DNA of 64,000 nucleotides from Streptomyces sp. YS415 (lineage in GTDB: Bacteria > Actinomycetota > Actinomycetes > Streptomycetales > Streptomycetaceae). The notes beneath the pieces were generated by a model. That model saw only the letters and a program-made list of their open reading frames with translations. It had not been told where the DNA came from and did not search any database. Of this stretch, positions 61,644 through 64,000 are shown piece after piece; within the stretch, counting starts at the first letter, position 1, and each line of letters starts with the position of its first letter. A program made the position numbers and the translations under genes. The DNA lies in assembly GCF_023544665.1 (NCBI RefSeq), contig NZ_JAMJFL010000033.1:1-64000 (forward strand). The letters run 5' to 3'.

Positions 61644-62321
61644 CTAGCGGGACACGCTCACGTCCAGCGCCCCGAGCCCCGCCCGCCGTACGGCGACCGT
61701 CCCGTACGGCGTCCGCAGCCGCAGCCACGCCCCCGACGAGAACAGCCCCACGGACGCCTCATCCGCGGCCCGCAGGAAACCCAGCGACTGCGCCGCGTGC
61801 ACGGCCCGTACCGGCAGCCGCGTACTGCCCACGGCCCGGGACCAGATGTCCCGCCCGATCCGGTCGAGCTCGGCCCGCGTACGCCCCTCGGGGCCCAACT
61901 CCTCGGTCCGCGCCCGGAATTCCGCCACCGCCGCCCCGACCATGGCCCGCAGCGCCTCGGGATCCGGCAGCCCCGGCTCGGCACGCCATCCGCTCCGCGG
62001 CGGCAGCACCCCCGCCCACGGCGGCCCGGTGACCGCGCCGGGAACGACCGCCGTGGCCGCCGCCAGGTCCAGCGCTTCCAGCAGTTCCCCGGCGGAGACG
62101 GTCACGTCCAGCGTGACCTTCAGCCCGTCCTCGTACGGCTTGGCCAGCCTCGCCGTGCGAATCGCCAGCACCTCGAAGGACGGCGGGCGCCCGAACACGG
62201 CAAGCGCGGTACCGGCCGCCTGAAGCCGCACCGCCGCTGCCCGGTCGTAGTGGAGCAACCGGGAGAGGAAGGCGGCGAGATCCGCCGCCTCCCCTTCGTC
62301 GGCGAGGTGGAGCACCGTCAT
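61644..62321 (-). CDS. Conserved hypothetical protein
   Basis: 225-residue soluble protein (MTVLHLADEGEAADLAAFLSRLLHYDRAAAVRLQAAG to LRTPYGTVAVRR). No catalytic motif or domain recognised. Its ATG overlaps the thioesterase stop (ATGA), so the two are coupled and probably act in one process. Conserved beside this thioesterase and ettA in Streptomyces as far as I recall. Confidence 0.8.
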   Translation of the reverse strand: MTVLHLADEGEAADLAAFLSRLLHYDRAAAVRLQAAGTALAVFGRPPSFEVLAIRTARLAKPYEDGLKVTLDVTVSAGELLEALDLAAATAVVPGAVTGPPWAGVLPPRSGWRAEPGLPDPEALRAMVGAAVAEFRARTEELGPEGRTRAELDRIGRDIWSRAVGSTRLPVRAVHAAQSLGFLRAADEASVGLFSSGAWLRLRTPYGTVAVRRAGLGALDVSVSR

Positions 62322-62731
62322 GCGGCGACGGCCTCCTCCTCGTCGTCGTCCGTGTACTCCTCGAGGAACTCCCGCTCCTCGGCAGTGATCCGGCGGGGCC
62401 GCTGCGCCTCGAAGTCGAACGGCACTATCACCGTCGACGCCCGGACGTAGACGACGTCGTCGTCCTTGACCTCGTAGGAGAGGGTGAAGGACGCGGCCCT
62501 TATCTGCGTGACCCACAGCTCGATGTCCACCGGACGGTGCCGGTGCACGAGCTGCCGCTTGTAGTCGATCTCATGGCGCGCCACCACGGACCCCTGCTGG
62601 AAATCCTTGTCCGGGCGGAACAGGAAGTCGATACGGGCTTCCTCCAGGTACCGGAGGAAGACCACGTTGTTGACGTGGCCGTACGCGTCCATGTCCGCCC
62701 AGCGCAGTGGGCAGCGGTAGATGTGCCGCAA
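62318..62731 (-). CDS. Acyl-CoA thioesterase, 4HBT hot-dog family
   Basis: 137-residue hot-dog fold protein: RWADMDAYGHVNNVVFLRYLEEARIDFL holds the catalytic Asp of the 4HBT/YbgC type, and the strand ASTVIVPFDFEAQRP follows. A C-terminal acidic tail (DDDEEEAV). It cleaves acyl-CoA thioesters; chain preference unknown. ATG 62731 lies six bases after ettA, so it is in one unit with ettA upstream and the hypothetical gene downstream. Confidence 0.9.
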   Translation of the reverse strand: MRHIYRCPLRWADMDAYGHVNNVVFLRYLEEARIDFLFRPDKDFQQGSVVARHEIDYKRQLVHRHRPVDIELWVTQIRAASFTLSYEVKDDDVVYVRASTVIVPFDFEAQRPRRITAEEREFLEEYTDDDEEEAVAA

Positions 62732-62737
62732 GATCGA

Positions 62738-64000
<1,263 letters not shown>

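Overview
The window is chromosomal DNA from a Streptomyces or very close relative. Evidence: very high GC with strong third-position GC bias, frequent GTG starts, many ATGA/GTGA stop-start overlaps, almost no TTA codons (one found), and families typical of the genus (LAXTG surface protein, ECF sigma factors, CsnR-type ROK sugar operon, TerD protein, PknG). From memory the gene order resembles the SCO26xx core region of S. coelicolor; this was not checked. There are no rRNA or tRNA genes, insertion sequences, phage genes or CRISPR arrays.

Layout. 1-5.3 kb: a truncated Ser/Thr kinase, a LAETG cell-wall protein, bioY, an amino-acid permease, and an iron superoxide dismutase gene broken by an internal deletion under an intact nickel (Nur) operator. 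5.3-27 kb: a DsbA-like protein, two aminopeptidase N paralogues, secreted enzymes (serine hydrolase, Tat metallophosphoesterase, subtilase), a VOC/flavin-type pair divergent from a CGNR regulator, a sigma/anti-sigma pair, a TerD protein with five C-terminal repeats, and asd. 26.7-32.5 kb: accessory-type regulator/exporter and regulator/monooxygenase modules (LysR-EamA, EamA-MarR, FAD monooxygenase-TetR) with clear palindromic or arrayed operators.

33-42.4 kb: malQ coupled to a small protein made of five 12-residue repeats; a five-gene ECF sigma, anti-sigma and ABC-exporter operon; an HNH nuclease; and an MscS channel. 42.5-49.2 kb: a ROK-regulated operon for glucosamine-oligosaccharide uptake and breakdown (csnR-E-F-G-H-K) with a symmetric operator upstream of csnR. 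49.4-60 kb: a signalling locus recognisable as the actinobacterial GlnX-GlnH-PknG amino-acid sensing module. It is extended by a helical protein carrying the window's only TTA codon, a zinc-ribbon PP2C phosphatase, a VWA protein and a zinc-ribbon/collagen-like/FHA protein. 60-64 kb: an isoaspartyl-methyltransferase-like protein, a truncated globin, a small conserved pair with a thioesterase, and the C-terminal part of the ABC-F factor EttA.

The best candidate for an under-described system is the 49.4-60 kb locus. It places a periplasmic amino-acid binding protein, a four-helix membrane sensor, a soluble kinase with an Arg/Ser-rich tail, a phosphatase and a phosphopeptide reader together, possibly under bldA control.
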